A stretch of 64,000 nucleotides of DNA, from positions 124,001 to 188,000 of the forward strand of contig JUHI01000009.1 in assembly GCA_000799755.1 (NCBI GenBank). Direction: 5' to 3'. Shown one piece after another: positions 40,501-48,481 of this stretch. The stretch is from Martinezella tropici. Lineage in GTDB: Bacteria; Pseudomonadota; Alphaproteobacteria; Rhizobiales; Rhizobiaceae. Numbering within the stretch: the stretch's first letter is position 1; each line of letters opens with the position of its first letter. The notes under the pieces were generated by a model that saw only the letters and a program-made list of their open reading frames with translations, ran no database searches and was not told where the DNA came from. Made by a program: the position numbers and the translations under genes.

Positions 40501-43500
40501 CAGCGATGCCTCGCGGTCCTCCAGCGACATTTCCAGCATGCTGGCGCTGGTGGCGATCGACGTGCCGATGGCCGTCGTCTGTTCCATCAACGTGTTGTCG
40601 ATCTGTGCATGGGCGTCGCGCAGGGCGAGATTGATGGCGCTGCTGCGGTCTTCCAGCGTGGAGCGCATGCGCTCGTAGGCGGAAGCGAGGTTCTGATCCA
40701 TCTGCGACAGACCGGCGCCAAGCGTGTTTTCGAGATGGCGCGTGGTGGTGCCGAGAACGGTTTCGACGCGATCGCTGTTGCTGCCGAGCATGTCGGACAG
40801 AGCATCGGTATGCGCGGTGAGTGAGCGGTCGAGGCGAGCCTGGTTTTCGCTGTAGGCGGCGCGGATTGCATCCGCCTTGTCGCCGAAGGCGCCGGCAACG
40901 CGGGATTCTGCGCCAGAGACGCTGTCGAGAAGCGCATTGGCACGCTCTTCCAGAGTGCTTTCGAAGCGGTTCTGGTTTTCCGCGAGCGAGATTGCGAAGG
41001 CCATGCTCTTGTCGTCGAGCGTGTTGGTCAGTGCCTCGTGGCCGCTGGTGACGGTGTGGGCAATGGCCTTTGCGCCGGTGGCAAGTGTGTCTTCGAGCTT
41101 CGCATGGCTTTCCGAAAGGGCGACGGCGAGCGACATCGTCCGGTCGTCGAGGCTGTTGACGATCCTGTCATGGGTGCCGGCGACGGTTTCGTTGAGTGCG
41201 TCCAGCCGGCTCGATACGGCACCTTCGAGGCGCGACTGCGTGTCGGACAGAGAAATGGCGAGCGCCATGGCCTTGTCGTCCAGCGCGTCCGCAAGCGCGT
41301 TGTGGTTGCTGGTAAACGCGTTGGTGATCGCTTCGGCGCGATTGGCAAGCGTTGCCTCGAGGCGAGACTGACCGGAGGTCAGCGCATCGGAGAGTGCCCT
41401 TGTCTTGCCTTCGAGCGTATCGGTAACGCGATCGGCATGGCCTGAAACGGTATCTTCGAGGCGAGCCTGGGCTTCCGACAGCGCGATGGCGAGCGCCATT
41501 GTCTTGTCGTCCAGCGTGCTGCCGACGCTTTCCGCGTGGCCGGAGACTGCGTTCTCAAGGCGGGCCTGGCTCTCGGAGAGGGCGATGGCCAATGCCATCG
41601 TCTTGTCGTCCAAGGTGCTTGCAACGCTTTCCGCATGCCCGGCGATGGTGCTTTCCAGGCGCGACTGGCTTTCGTTGAGCGCAATGGCGAGCGCCATCGC
41701 TCTGTCATCAAGCGCTTCGGCCAGGGCATTATGGTTGCCCGCAAATGCCTTGATGATCGCCTCGGCGCGATTGGCGAGGGTTTCTTCGAGACGGGATTGG
41801 CCCGAGGTCAAGGCTGCGGCGAGAGCGCTGGTCTTGCCTTCGAACGTATCGGCAACGCGATCAGCATGACCGGCAACCGTTTCCTCCAGCCGGGCCTGGC
41901 TCTCGGAAAGCGCGATCGCAAGTGCCATCGTCCTGTCGTCGAGGGCGTTGGTGACGCTTTCGGCATGACTGGAGACGGTGTTTTCGAGACGAGCCTGACC
42001 GTCGGCGAGCGCGCGGGCCAGCTCCCTGGTCTTGGTATCGAGTGTGCCGGCGACATGTTCCGCATGGCCGGAAACTGTGTCCTCGAGGCGAGCCTGACCT
42101 TCGGCGAGCGCGCGGGCGAGTTCCTTGGTCTTGGTGTCCAGCGTACCGGCGACATGTTCCGCATGACCGGAGACTGTGTCTTCCAGACGGGATTGACTTT
42201 CGGAAAGGGCAATCGCGAGCGCCATCGTCCTGTCGTCGAGGGCGTTGGTGACGCTTTCGGCATGACCGGAGACGGTGTTTTCGAGGCGGGTCTGGCCTTC
42301 GGCGAGCGCGCGGGCCAGTTCCTTGGTCTTGGTGTCCAGCGTGCCGGCGACGTGTTCCGCATGGCCGGAAACCGTGTCTTCCAGGCGGGATTGGCTTTCG
42401 GAAAGGGCGATGGCGAGGGCCATCGTCTTGTCGTCCAGCGTGTCGGCCAGCTTGCCATGGGTATCGGCGATGGCGCTATTGATGGCGTCGGCGCGGCTTG
42501 CCAGCGTATTTTCGAGGCGGAGCTGGCTTTCGGCCAGCGAAATCGCCAGCATCGAGGTGCGCTCGTCGAGGGCGGCGGTCAGATGCTCATGGGAACCGCT
42601 GACGGCGCTGGTGATCGCTTCCGAGCGCTCGGCAAGCGTCTGCTCGAAACGGGACTGATTGTCAGCCAGCGCGCCAAACAGAGCGTTGCTGCGGGCCGCC
42701 ATGACGGTATCGATGCGTTCATGGGCGGAGCCCAGCGCCTGCGTAATCTCGCTGGTGCGGGCGGAGAGCGTGTTGTTGATGTCGTTGGCGCGGCCGGTGA
42801 AGGCCGAGGTGAGCTCGTCCGTGCCGCTTTGCAGCGCGGCAGAGACGTCGCGTGTGACACCCTGCACGGCGGAGGTAAAGGCGCCGGCATGCGAGGCAAG
42901 CGTGGAGTTCAGTTCGCTCGTGCCCGAGGTCAGCGCCGATGAGATTCCCGTTGTGGCATTCTGCAGCGCGGAGGTGATCTCGTTCGCCCTGGAGCCGATC
43001 GCGCTTTCCAGCACTTCCTGGCCGGTTGCCAGCGTCGTTGCCAGTGCAAAGGATTGGTCGGTCAGATGCGAGCCCAGGCGCTCGATGCTTGAGGTCAGGA
43101 TGCCTTCCAGCGCGTCCGAATTGCTGCCGAGCGACTGGTTGATGCGGGCGAGGCTTTCCGTAAGCTTTGTATCCAGAGTGCCGGCGCGCTTGTCGAAGGC
43201 TGAGGTGAATTCCGATACTCGCTCGTCGAAGGCCGTCGAAAGCTGCGCGATCGTCGACTGGAAACGCTCATCGAAGAAGCCGGAACGCAGGTCGATATCC
43301 ATGATCGCGTCGTCGGCCGTCGACTGCAGGCTCTGGCGGAAGCTCGCACCCTTTTCGTCGAGCGCCGTGTTGAGGCGGGAAAGCACATTGTCCAACGTGC
43401 CGGTAATCGAGCGTTCGCCGCCGGTGAGGCTTTCGCTGATCTCCTTGGTGCGGGCGACCAGCGTTTCGTTGAGCTGACGGGCGCGTTCGTTGAGCGCGGA

Positions 43501-44694
43501 GTTGAGCTTTTCGGTGTTTGCGTCGAGCGTCGAGGCGCGCGTTTCGAACTGGCCGAGCAGCGCGTTGCCGCGCTCGCTAAGGGTCGACGACAGGGATTCC
43601 AGGCGCGTATCGAATTCGTGGCTGAGAGCGAGGCCGGAGGCGTTGAGGTTCTGCAGCAGGCTGTCGGTCTTGGCCGCAAGCAGGGTGCCGAGCGCCTGTA
43701 CGGCGGAATCCGACTTCTCCATCAGAGCTGCGGCGCGGGTATCGATCATCGAGGCGAAGGCTTCGCCTGAAGTGGAGAGGCGCACGGCGATTTCTTCGGT
43801 CGCCAGCGAGAGGTCTTCCTTGATCTGGTCATGCACGCCAGAGATGGACGAGCGGATGCGCTCGGCGTGATTGACAATGGCGTCGCGCTCGGCGCCCAGT
43901 TCGTGGACGAGGCCGCGTACGCGCAATTCGTTGTCGGCGTAGCTGCGTTCCAGCGCATTGACTTCGGTATGGACCAGCGTTTCAAGCTCGGTGGCGCGTG
44001 CAATGGTGCGCTCGATGCCTTCGTTCATTGCCGAGACTTCGCGGCGCACGGCCTGGCCAACCGTCATGATGCGTTCGGAAGCGATGGTTTCCGGCTCGAC
44101 GAGCCGCAGGGCGACTTCCGCCATGGAGCGGGCCGCATTACGCATGTCGTGCGCACGCGATATCATCATGCCGAAAGCGTAGAAGAGCAGTACGGGAACG
44201 ATGATGCCGACGATGCAGGCGATGACGCCCGGAAGAGCGGCGAGATCCGCGATCGACTGAATGTTTCGGATCTGGGTGCCGTAAAGCATGAAGGCGAGGC
44301 CGGCGCCGCCGATGATCCAGAACAGCGAGAAAATGGTGGCGTTTCGCACCGCATGGCTTTGGGATGCTCCGTCGAGCGCCCTCAAGATGCTAGCGGAGCT
44401 TGCCCGGTTGCCGTCATTGGCGGCAGCAAGGCTCGGGTTCTTCGGCGCCTCGGCGGCGCGGGGCGGGGCGGCTGGTGCGGCCGTGCTGCGTGCGCCGCCA
44501 TTCTTGCGGGCGGCATCATCTCTGCTCTGCTTTATCGGCTGTTTCGGCGGCTCAGACACATTTCGCTCCGGGACATCGGGCGTAGAGGCACTGCGAGACT
44601 CCAAGTTCTCGTCACTGAAATCGATCTGCAGAGCTTCGTCCAATGCCTGAAAGGCCTTGTCCTCGACCGACTCGATGTACTTTTTGTTCGCCAT
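37510..44694 (-). CDS. rgsE: giant polar growth protein (GPR/RgsE type)
   Basis: A 2394-residue, mostly helical protein. Residues 1-115 are polar and Pro/Ala-rich; two membrane helices follow (about 119-139 IFSLFWIIGGAGLAFMLYG and 154-178 GVIACIVGIIVPVLLFYAFG). Roughly 1900 residues of apolipoprotein-like amphipathic helix come next, including an array of 33-residue repeats such as ALDDRTMALAIALSESQSR. A Pro/Gln/Ala linker (about 2170-2290) leads to a conserved C-terminal domain (VFTRRLYTLKGQQTFDEIK). Size and architecture match GROWTH POLE RING of Agrobacterium and RgsE of Sinorhizobium, which organise unipolar growth at the new pole. Divergent from an Hpt gene with a CtrA site between. Confidence 0.85.
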   Translation of the reverse strand: MANKKYIESVEDKAFQALDEALQIDFSDENLESRSASTPDVPERNVSEPPKQPIKQSRDDAARKNGGARSTAAPAAPPRAAEAPKNPSLAAANDGNRASSASILRALDGASQSHAVRNATIFSLFWIIGGAGLAFMLYGTQIRNIQSIADLAALPGVIACIVGIIVPVLLFYAFGMMISRAHDMRNAARSMAEVALRLVEPETIASERIMTVGQAVRREVSAMNEGIERTIARATELETLVHTEVNALERSYADNELRVRGLVHELGAERDAIVNHAERIRSSISGVHDQIKEDLSLATEEIAVRLSTSGEAFASMIDTRAAALMEKSDSAVQALGTLLAAKTDSLLQNLNASGLALSHEFDTRLESLSSTLSERGNALLGQFETRASTLDANTEKLNSALNERARQLNETLVARTKEISESLTGGERSITGTLDNVLSRLNTALDEKGASFRQSLQSTADDAIMDIDLRSGFFDERFQSTIAQLSTAFDERVSEFTSAFDKRAGTLDTKLTESLARINQSLGSNSDALEGILTSSIERLGSHLTDQSFALATTLATGQEVLESAIGSRANEITSALQNATTGISSALTSGTSELNSTLASHAGAFTSAVQGVTRDVSAALQSGTDELTSAFTGRANDINNTLSARTSEITQALGSAHERIDTVMAARSNALFGALADNQSRFEQTLAERSEAITSAVSGSHEHLTAALDERTSMLAISLAESQLRLENTLASRADAINSAIADTHGKLADTLDDKTMALAIALSESQSRLEDTVSGHAEHVAGTLDTKTKELARALAEGQTRLENTVSGHAESVTNALDDRTMALAIALSESQSRLEDTVSGHAEHVAGTLDTKTKELARALAEGQARLEDTVSGHAEHVAGTLDTKTRELARALADGQARLENTVSSHAESVTNALDDRTMALAIALSESQARLEETVAGHADRVADTFEGKTSALAAALTSGQSRLEETLANRAEAIIKAFAGNHNALAEALDDRAMALAIALNESQSRLESTIAGHAESVASTLDDKTMALAIALSESQARLENAVSGHAESVGSTLDDKTMALAIALSEAQARLEDTVSGHADRVTDTLEGKTRALSDALTSGQSRLEATLANRAEAITNAFTSNHNALADALDDKAMALAISLSDTQSRLEGAVSSRLDALNETVAGTHDRIVNSLDDRTMSLAVALSESHAKLEDTLATGAKAIAHTVTSGHEALTNTLDDKSMAFAISLAENQNRFESTLEERANALLDSVSGAESRVAGAFGDKADAIRAAYSENQARLDRSLTAHTDALSDMLGSNSDRVETVLGTTTRHLENTLGAGLSQMDQNLASAYERMRSTLEDRSSAINLALRDAHAQIDNTLMEQTTAIGTSIATSASMLEMSLEDREASLRQTIDASARTLEERLNSGAGDIAGRIQQAAGDIARSAETFSSNLNQSIDGMTNRFAETGSRVEASLSALENRINEGVTGVTAQVNAAGDRLSDTLTSGAARIDDSGNQASARIEERLSTMDRALNVGLEAVNRTIEGKAANLATTLRTAVADAAQGMDTEATRTAALLASTGQQFAENLGSHSDAFARAMTERSNDIVNRVSETQNRLASQAAAVAQTFSEAGNAIVNKVAEAEGLVSNQVNTISQALSSAEQSLEARGAAIRDTLTDGSEKIVSTMAQVERALDERGTAIRTSLEERTREINSTLADVDKALEARGSSIRTSLDERTRELNSMLAGRSTELSRLIEEKARPIVDRYAATGQEAAALISAAAQESTERLRAENAALINAISSRTEHAVNTVSALENNLLASVNGIIARLADNNSAIAGLLSNAATEFASVDDRLTATSTRFAESAAKAGEMVSASSRLLEGKVDKLSEITGQTLSQVGSIVGRFDDHSKVLAQASQLLGAAQSNLVSTLEERETALQNLAVGLVQRSEEIENTMRALGSMVETAFDRAEQRSNQVTGNLRQSVQSSFADIGRVLSDAEKRAEDAADNMRGALAKAGEEANHAVESTFANAERRSSDLTNRLRGGLTASLSEVEQMLADAGKTSDTAAQQLRETLRVAVDDAIGRFAGATDEIRRSAGDIRRELDLTRSELKRGAFDLPEEAKESAAAMRRAVAEQIKALQDISQIVGRSTQQLEISEPAARALADAQPAPRPQPAAPPAPAPAAPAPRPQQPAPQQPVAQQPVQRPAPQPQRPSIEALGLRGSIPAERPAAQPQRPVETAAPARQETAGGGWISDLLRGASRDENAGLQPARPAAPKAPAEQAPAPAARNPRHVVESLNSLSVDIARAIDHDASVDLWRRYQRGERDVFTRRLYTLKGQQTFDEIKRKYDREPEFRTAVDRYIADFEKLLADVARTDRDRTVTQSYLTSDTGKVYTMLAHAAGRLS
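40850..42660 (-). repeat. 99-bp / 198-bp coding repeat array inside the polar growth gene
   Basis: About 18 tandem coding units of 99 bases (33 residues). The copies at 42121 and 42319 match over about 50 bases with few substitutions, exactly 198 bases apart, and a more diverged copy lies 99 bases earlier (42022). Alternating unit types (ALDDRTMALAIALSESQSR and TLDTKTKELARALAEGQ) form a 66-residue super-unit. Boundaries are approximate because outer units diverge gradually. Confidence 0.8.
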
Positions 44695-44990
44695 GCGGTT
44701 ACGCCTCGTTACAACTCACTCGGGCTTGCCGTGTCTTTTCCGGTAATTCCGCCGCGTCCGGAAAAGACGAACCCTGCCTCCCGTGGGGGCCTCCGCCTTC
44801 GATCGATATCGAGCTTGGATTTCCCATTACATTCAGAGTGGATAACTGGTTTTTCAAACGGATGTTATGAAAACATTACCATCATCCACTTCCTGGGCAA
44901 AGGCATGTGCCATTTACCCAATTTACCAGTATCGTAGTGACACATTCCCCCAGTCATGACAATTAATTCCACCTTAAAGGCAGTGGATCG

Positions 44991-45006
44991 TTAAAGCGTC
45001 ATTAAC
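44991..45006 (+). promoter_or_regulatory. consensus CtrA binding site
   Basis: TTAA-AGCGTCA-TTAAC matches the full CtrA consensus TTAA-N7-TTAAC. A second pair, TTAA-N6-TTAAC at 45054-45068, has a non-consensus spacer, and an isolated TTAAC lies near 45104. The site is about 180 bases before the Hpt gene start and 300 bases before the divergent polar growth gene start. The whole 44695-45186 interval (492 bases) holds no gene and is AT-rich relative to its surroundings. Confidence 0.6.
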
Positions 45007-45186
45007 CCTGTTTGCCTGTTCCGAGCCATCAAAACCCAAGATTTTGAGCATGTTTAACGCACGTTAACCATGTCCGGAGTTTTCAGCCCTCAATGTGCCA
45101 AAATTTAACTCGATGGCCATGTCCGGGCCGCAACTATGCGGCAGATCCCTAAAACAGTCATAGATAAATGACGGGAGCATTGGCAC

Positions 45187-45555
45187 ATGGCAGCTTTGAA
45201 TATCGCGTTTGAATCCCCCGACAATTCGCGAGGTGCTAGCCCTTCGCGGGAGAGGGCGATCGATCTCGTCCATCTCGGCAAGCAGACGATGGGCGACAAG
45301 GCGCTGGAAGTCGAGGTCTTGCAGATGTTCGCGAGGCAGGCACGTTCCTGCCTGCAGGAGATCGGCAGCGGCGATCGCAAGCGCGTGGAGGCCGCCTCGC
45401 ACAAGCTGAAGGGGGCGGCGAGCGCCGTCGGCGCCTTCCGCGTGGCGGATGCGGCCGGCGCGCTCGAAAGCAATGTCGAGGACGCCGCGCGCATGGGGGC
45501 AGTCACGACCTGCGTCATCGAGGCCGAAAACTTCATTTTGAAGCTTTCGCGCTGA
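45187..45555 (+). CDS. Hpt-domain protein
   Basis: A 122-residue histidine phosphotransfer protein consisting of a single Hpt domain. The phosphoacceptor is His72 in AASHKLKGAASAVGAF, within a four-helix bundle (ALEVEVLQMFARQARSCL before, VADAAGALESNVEDAA after). It would relay phosphate between a hybrid kinase and a response regulator; the partners are not encoded next to it. It is not ChpT, which has a different fold. Divergent from the polar growth gene, with a CtrA site upstream. Followed by a long hairpin at 45591-45629. Confidence 0.87.
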   Translation: MAALNIAFESPDNSRGASPSRERAIDLVHLGKQTMGDKALEVEVLQMFARQARSCLQEIGSGDRKRVEAASHKLKGAASAVGAFRVADAAGALESNVEDAARMGAVTTCVIEAENFILKLSR

Positions 45556-45590
45556 GCCAGTTCCATTCGAGACTTAAATGACGTGCATCC

Positions 45591-45629
45591 TTGCGCCGCC
45601 AGACGGGTGAAACCGTTTCGGCGGCGCAA
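45591..45629 (+). terminator. hairpin after the Hpt gene
   Basis: TTGCGCCGCC / GGCGGCGCAA, 10 perfect base pairs, with an inner ACGG/CCGT stem. No T-tract follows, so termination would need Rho or the hairpin only stabilises the 3' end. Confidence 0.5.
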
Positions 45630-45705
45630 ATGTTGACTGCCCCAGCGATTTGTTGGAAGTAAAATTCCGATCGTCCTTCATTCAAGCAATTCGGAATTCA
45701 CCCAC

Positions 45706-46026
45706 ATGACCAAATTGACCATCGTCGCCTTCGACGGCACGCGCTTTGACCTCAATGTCGACGAGGGCTCCACCGTGATGGAAAATGCCGTGCGCAACTC
45801 CGTTCCGGGCATCGAAGCGGAATGCGGCGGCGCTTGCGCCTGTGCCACCTGTCATGTCTATGTCGATGAGGAATGGACCGAAAGGGTCGGCAGCCCTGAG
45901 GCCATGGAAGAAGACATGCTCGATTTCGCCTTCGACGTGCGCCCGAACTCGCGGCTCTCCTGTCAGATCAAGATGAAGAGCGCGCTCGACGGGCTCGTCG
46001 TGCATGTGCCGGAACGTCAAGCTTAA
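45706..46026 (+). CDS. 2Fe-2S ferredoxin, adrenodoxin type
   Basis: A 106-residue ferredoxin. Cluster ligands are Cys40, Cys46 and Cys49 in ECGGACACATCHVYV and Cys86 in RLSCQIKM, the vertebrate-type/ISC or P450-associated spacing. The acidic DEEW and EAMEEDMLDFAFDV stretch is the usual partner-binding helix. No P450 or isc genes lie nearby, so it probably serves as a stand-alone electron carrier. Confidence 0.93.
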   Translation: MTKLTIVAFDGTRFDLNVDEGSTVMENAVRNSVPGIEAECGGACACATCHVYVDEEWTERVGSPEAMEEDMLDFAFDVRPNSRLSCQIKMKSALDGLVVHVPERQA

Positions 46027-46474
46027 GGTCTGGTCTCCGGCGCACGCGCCACAGCTATTTGGTCGGAAAATCCCGCCGAACACCTATCGCCCAAAAAGAT
46101 GCCCCGCTCAGCTGGTGCAGCGAGCGAGGCGAGGCGGGCGCATCACCACAGGCAAGGGAGGAAACACCTGCGGCTTCAGGACGCGCCAGGAGAACACTTA
46201 GCGCATGCTTTGAAAAACAAACCCCAACTGCGCCGAAGAGCGAAAAAACCCGCCAACGCAGGCACTCAAAATCCATTCTTTTGCGACATGCGCCCGGTGT
46301 TCTTCGAATCAACCGCTGCGTTTGTCTCTGTAATTGATAGGAAAAACCTATTTCAGATTCTCGTAAAGTTCAAAGAGCGACGAGATCAAACGATTCACAG
46401 GATATAGTGACTGATTTCCCACAGTTGGTGTCCGGTCAGCCGTCTTCGAAGTGAGATCGCGGTTTTGCGACGGC
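46027..46474. other. 448-base gap without a supported gene
   Basis: Lies between the ferredoxin gene and the DUF922 gene, with short overlapping reading frames only (up to about 100 codons). None has a convincing ribosome-binding site, hydrophobic core or known motif. The segment 46200-46330 is rich in A-tracts (AAAAACAAACCCC, AAAAAACCCG) and there is a small hairpin ATAGG-AAAAA-CCTAT near 46336-46350. It could hold a small RNA or a repeat family; I cannot tell. Confidence 0.4.
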
Positions 46475-47101
46475 CTATTGCCGGCTTCGGTAGTAGAGCA
46501 GTCTCTGCATCCGGCTTGTGAAATTGATTGCCTCGATACGGTCGAATCTCGCCTGGTCGGCATCGTGCCGCTCGGTTTCCCGCTCGGTCACTTCGTTGGC
46601 CTTTTCCTGAAGCGCGTCGCAATTGCTGGCGGATGGCAACGACAGGATCTGCCTTTCCATCTGCCGCGCGTGCTGGCGGGCGATTTCGACATGCCGATCC
46701 TCATGGCGGCGGATATCGGCGGCCAGCGTGTCCCAGATCACGGAAAGCTGCTTGTCGGCACGCCGGCGATCGCGCCAGCGCGGCAGGATGATTTCCGTAT
46801 CCACTGTGATCTTGACGTCGGAGATACGGCAGCGTCCGTTCATTTGGCTGTAGGTCGCATTGCCGCCGAAGCGGATTTTCGTTGCGCCGGGATGGTGGCT
46901 GCTGGAGCCCATCGCCAGGGGACCACGCTGGTTCAGCGCCGCATCGAGCTCGTCGGCGGTATTACCCTTGATGTCGAAATAGGAAATGGACTTGCGGGCG
47001 ATGACTTCGGCATCAGCCGGACCGGGTATGCAGAACGCGAGCAGTAAGGCGCACGAAAGACTGAACTTTTGGGATGCAAGCGGCATTCGTGTCGCTACCA
47101 T
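46475..47101 (-). CDS. exported DUF922 protein (putative Zn-dependent protease)
   Basis: About 208 residues from ATG 47101 (219 from ATG 47134). The signal peptide is KFSLSCALLLAFCIPGPADA. The DUF922 domain follows: ISYFDIKGNTADELDAALN, a middle strand DVKITVDTEIILPRW, and the putative zinc motif RRHEDRHVEIAR (HExxH-like, HEDRH). Function is unproven; the family is annotated as secreted Zn-dependent proteases. Divergent from folP. Confidence 0.82.
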   Translation of the reverse strand: MVATRMPLASQKFSLSCALLLAFCIPGPADAEVIARKSISYFDIKGNTADELDAALNQRGPLAMGSSSHHPGATKIRFGGNATYSQMNGRCRISDVKITVDTEIILPRWRDRRRADKQLSVIWDTLAADIRRHEDRHVEIARQHARQMERQILSLPSASNCDALQEKANEVTERETERHDADQARFDRIEAINFTSRMQRLLYYRSRQ

Positions 47102-47178
47102 GTTGAACTTCTTCGAACCTTGCGGCATAGCCACTGTGAGCGCAATATCAAGCGCAAGGTTTTTTCCTTTTCAATGGG

Positions 47179-48048
47179 ATGGGACGGTTCGTGACGGAGC
47201 TTCGCAGCCAAATCTGGCATGTCGCGCATGGCCGCAGCGTCGAGGTCGGCGGACAGAGCGTCATCATGGCTATCGTCAATGTGACGCCGGATTCCTTTTC
47301 CGATGGCGGACATTATGAAGCCGTCGACGCGGCTGTCGCCCACGCACTGGCTTGTGTCGAGGAGGGAGCCGGCATCATCGATATCGGCGGCGAATCGACC
47401 AAGCCAGGTGCCGCCGCCGTCAACGCCAGTGAAGAGCAGGGGCGGGTGCTGCCCGTCATCGAAGCTTTGCGCAACAAGACCGACGCGCTGATCTCGGTCG
47501 ATACCTATCGCGCCGATACGGCGCGGCTGGCGATCGGGGCCGGCGCACACATCGTCAACGATGTTTTCGGCCTGCAACGCGAACCTGATATTGCTGGCGT
47601 GGCGGCACAGACGGGTGCCGGCCTCTGCATCATGCATACCGGCCGTGACAGGCAGAAGCTGCCCGATGTGATCGACGACCAGATTTTCTTTCTCAATCGC
47701 TCGCTGGAAATCGCGGCTGCGGCCGGCGTCGACAGGCAGACTATCGTGCTCGACCCGGGTTTTGGCTTTGCCAAGGAAAATGCCGAGGAGAATCTGGAGC
47801 TGATGGCGCGTTTCAACGCGCTGCTGCGCTTCGAGTTGCCGCTGCTCGTCGGCACCTCGCGCAAGCGGTTCGTCGGAACGATAACGGGCCGCGATGCGGA
47901 TGGCCGGGATGTCGGGACTGCGGCAACCAGCGCGATCCTGCGATTGCAGGGGGCTGCGATATTCCGCGTGCACAATGTCGCAATCAACAGGGACGCGCTG
48001 GCGGTTGCGGATGCTATTCTCAGGACGCGCGCGAGACTTAAAGGATGA
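47179..48048 (+). CDS. folP: dihydropteroate synthase
   Basis: Joins p-aminobenzoate to the hydroxymethyl-dihydropterin pyrophosphate in folate synthesis; target of sulfonamides. The 289-residue protein has IMAIVNVTPDSFSDGG, the pterin-site DIGGESTKPGA, the DVFGLQREPD region, LDPGFGFAKE and the GTSRKRFVG loop. First gene of a folP-folB-folK cluster. Confidence 0.95.
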   Translation: MGRFVTELRSQIWHVAHGRSVEVGGQSVIMAIVNVTPDSFSDGGHYEAVDAAVAHALACVEEGAGIIDIGGESTKPGAAAVNASEEQGRVLPVIEALRNKTDALISVDTYRADTARLAIGAGAHIVNDVFGLQREPDIAGVAAQTGAGLCIMHTGRDRQKLPDVIDDQIFFLNRSLEIAAAAGVDRQTIVLDPGFGFAKENAEENLELMARFNALLRFELPLLVGTSRKRFVGTITGRDADGRDVGTAATSAILRLQGAAIFRVHNVAINRDALAVADAILRTRARLKG

Positions 48049-48109
48049 TGCTCGAACGCAAGGAGCGGTTTTCGGACCCGATCGCGCCCGTTCGAAACGG
48101 AGAGACGCC

Positions 48110-48481
48110 ATGAGCGCTGTGACATATACTATTACTTTGCAGAATTGCGCCTTCTTTGCCCGGCATGGCGTTCACGACGAGGAGGAGTTCCTTGGCCAGC
48201 GCTTCTTTGTCGATGCCGAGCTCGATGTGGAGGCCGGCGACGCATTGGAGCGTGATTCGATCGAGGATACCGTCAACTATGGCGTCGCGTTCAGCGTCAT
48301 CGAGGAAATCGTGACCGGCCGCCGACGCTACCTGATCGAGGCGCTGGCGCTCGACGTCGCCAAGGAGCTTTGCCGTCGTTTTCCGAGTATCCGCCGTGCC
48401 AAGATCACGGTGCGAAAGCCCAATGCTCCGGTTCCGGGCGTTCTCGATTATGTGCAGGTGAGCGTTGAGCATTTTGCCTGA
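48110..48481 (+). CDS. folB: dihydroneopterin aldolase
   Basis: Cleaves 7,8-dihydroneopterin to hydroxymethyl-dihydropterin and glycolaldehyde. The 123-residue protein from ATG 48110 (GGAGAG 4-9 bases upstream) has FFARHGVHDEEEFLGQRFFVD, the NYGVAFSVIEEIV helix and the catalytic-Lys strand ITVRKPNAPVPG. The longer reading frame from 47894 overlaps folP and is rejected. Its end overlaps the folK start by 17 bases, so translation is coupled. Confidence 0.94.
   Translation: MSAVTYTITLQNCAFFARHGVHDEEEFLGQRFFVDAELDVEAGDALERDSIEDTVNYGVAFSVIEEIVTGRRRYLIEALALDVAKELCRRFPSIRRAKITVRKPNAPVPGVLDYVQVSVEHFA

Noticed and set aside
40850..42660. CRISPR-like or satellite repeat
   Set aside because: Repeats are coding, keep the reading frame and have no unique spacers.
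41536..42942. 468-codon plus-strand frame inside the polar growth gene
   Set aside because: It only appears repetitive because it is the complement of the 99-bp repeats.
45054..45068. second full CtrA site
   Set aside because: The TTAA halves are 6 bases apart, not 7; kept only as a possible weak site.
46059..46337. 92-codon plus-strand frame in the ferredoxin-DUF922 gap
   Set aside because: No ribosome-binding site and a basic, low-complexity translation; other overlapping frames are equally long.
46027..46474. tmRNA, 6S RNA or tRNA
   Set aside because: No tRNA-like acceptor/T-arm sequence and no tag ORF resembling alphaproteobacterial tmRNA could be found.
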